Shown piece after piece: positions 21,091 through 21,891 of a stretch of 21,891 nucleotides of DNA. Position 1 is the first letter of the stretch. Every line of letters starts with the position of its first letter. The translations under genes were made by a program, and so were the position numbers. The stretch spans positions 1 through 21,891 of the IMG/VR virus record IMGVR_UViG_3300006919_014604. One strand, written 5' to 3'. The stretch comes from a virus. The notes under the pieces were generated by a model that worked only from the letters and a program-made list of their open reading frames with translations, was not told the origin of the DNA and searched no databases.

Positions 21091-21109
21091 ATATTTATAA
21101 TAAATTAAT
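21091..21109 (+). promoter_or_regulatory. Possible late-type promoter before the last ORF
   Basis: ATATTTATAA (21091-21100) followed directly by TAAATTAAT (21101-21109) repeats the two blocks at 19341-19365. The last ORF begins at ATG 21119. The motif resembles the reverse complement of the T4 late element TATAAATA. The repeat of both blocks makes chance less likely, although AT richness raises the background. Confidence 0.45.
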
Positions 21110-21118
21110 TTTAAAAAA

Positions 21119-21891
21119 ATGGGCAAATATAAATTATCTGAATTACTTAATGAAATTCAAGGAGGTAGAACTGGTACTTACTTAGTTACCCTAGATGAAT
21201 TAGAAAGAGTAAGAGACACAATAAAAGAATTCCCTGGAATGAGATATAGACAACGGGGACCTTCAAAAGATGGAAAAGTCGCATTTGAATATGAATTTGA
21301 TCCAAAAAGAGGAGGAGCTTTTAGTATTTATCCTTTTAAATTTAACCCTTCAAATATGTCAGAACCTACAGATTTACCTTTTAGTGTGGCAGGTGATATT
21401 GGTACTGCTATATTTTATGTTAAAAGAGCTGCTAAAATGCTAGATATAGAAGCCGAGATATTTAAAGGTAATCAATTTCAAAACCAAAATGAAAATCTAG
21501 AAGAAGCAAAAGAAGATAAAAAAGAAGGAATAGAAATTACTCAAGACCAAATGGATAAACTCCATAAAGGTGAGATGATTACAGTTACACATATGGATAG
21601 TAATGGAAATAAAATAAAAAGTAAAATAGCTTTTACAGGTAAAAATTTAAAAGAAATGACTGCAGATGAATTTGGTGGAGATGAAGAATCAGTAGCAAGA
21701 ATAGCTAAATTCCAAAATAAATCCTCAGAACAAGTTAGACAAGAAGCTTCAGATATAGAATATGAAGAGATTGCAGGTGCATTTATAAATAAATTGCCCC
21801 CATATATAGATAGAAGCAAATATACTAAAGCAGGATTAGGTAGAATAATAGTAGATATCGTGTATGATGGAGATTTAGAAAAAGCTTTTGA
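21119..21891 (+). CDS. Unknown Lys/Glu-rich protein, 3' truncated by window end
   Basis: An open frame from ATG 21119 to the window end gives 257 codons without a stop, so the gene is incomplete. The N-terminus MGKYKLSELLNEI is a short amphipathic helix. FPGMRYRQRGPSKDGKVAFEYEFDPKRGGAFSIYPF follows, which looks beta-rich, then FSVAGDIGTAIFYVKRAAKMLDIEAEIF. An acidic hinge (ENLEEAKEDKKEG) leads to a second part with KGEMITVTHMDSNGNKIKSKIAFTG and an ELIAGAF-like helix region before YDGDLEKAF. There are no catalytic motifs, signal peptide or membrane segments. It is preceded by a possible late promoter, and I guess it is a structural or virion-associated protein; no family is recognised. Confidence 0.65.
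   Translation, partial: MGKYKLSELLNEIQGGRTGTYLVTLDELERVRDTIKEFPGMRYRQRGPSKDGKVAFEYEFDPKRGGAFSIYPFKFNPSNMSEPTDLPFSVAGDIGTAIFYVKRAAKMLDIEAEIFKGNQFQNQNENLEEAKEDKKEGIEITQDQMDKLHKGEMITVTHMDSNGNKIKSKIAFTGKNLKEMTADEFGGDEESVARIAKFQNKSSEQVRQEASDIEYEEIAGAFINKLPPYIDRSKYTKAGLGRIIVDIVYDGDLEKAF

Noticed and set aside
21541-21819. 92-aa ORF on the minus strand
   Set aside because: It is opposite the long open + strand frame starting at 21119, which has a leader, possible promoter and protein-like composition; the minus product is a Ser/Leu-rich shadow.

Overview
The window reads as part of an AT-rich (roughly 30% GC by eye) T4-like tailed-phage genome. Every gene is on the + strand and most neighbours overlap or sit within a few bases. 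The phage assignment rests on the two clamp-loader subunits (gp44-like and gp62-like) in T4 order, a nucleotide-modification-associated (Nmad1/DUF1599) protein, a Cas4/RecB-like nuclease, a ribbon-helix-helix-type protein and a lysis enzyme. Two intergenic promoters (17550-17582 and 19892-19924) fit the Bacteroidetes housekeeping pattern TTTG - 20 nt - TAnnTTTR. Most starts lie behind A-rich leaders without a Shine-Dalgarno sequence. Together these suggest a Bacteroidetes (for example flavobacterial) host; this is inference.

Layout. (1) 1-3902, replication and chaperone end: the C-terminus of a GroEL, an unrecognised 89-aa protein whose coding sequence contains a strong GC-rich hairpin (261-301), gp44-like, a small unknown, gp62-like, a small unknown, Nmad1, the Fe-S Cas4-like nuclease and the RHH-type protein. 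(2) 3906-17549, a 13.6-kb glycan cassette of 13 genes: five glycosyltransferases (two GT-B/GT4-like, two GT2-like, one GT11 fucosyltransferase), Fcl and Gmd, an RfbH/E1-type 3-dehydrase, an RmlB-like 4,6-dehydratase, a thiamine-diphosphate (ThDP) enzyme, a PanB homologue, a small SDR and one unknown. (3) 17550-21891, an accessory and probably late region: a promoter, a zinc-ribbon protein, an HTH plus degenerate HNH protein, small ORFs, a secreted muramidase-like lysis protein, a probable structural protein, a second copy of the promoter, more small proteins including a SWIM zinc finger, and a large unknown ORF cut by the window end.

How they work together. GDP-mannose from the host could be turned into GDP-L-fucose by Gmd and Fcl and transferred by the GT11 enzyme. 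RfbH, the ThDP enzyme and an SDR together resemble the logic of yersiniose-type branched 3,6-dideoxy-sugar synthesis. The product could decorate the virion or remodel the host surface during infection. The sequence alone does not say which. The most notable points are the elaborate sugar cassette with PanB, the phage-linked GroEL, the duplicated Bacteroidetes-type promoter/leader module and the hairpin inside the ORF ahead of the clamp loader. No tRNA, rRNA, CRISPR array or transposase was seen, and no gene-free stretch exceeds 300 bases.
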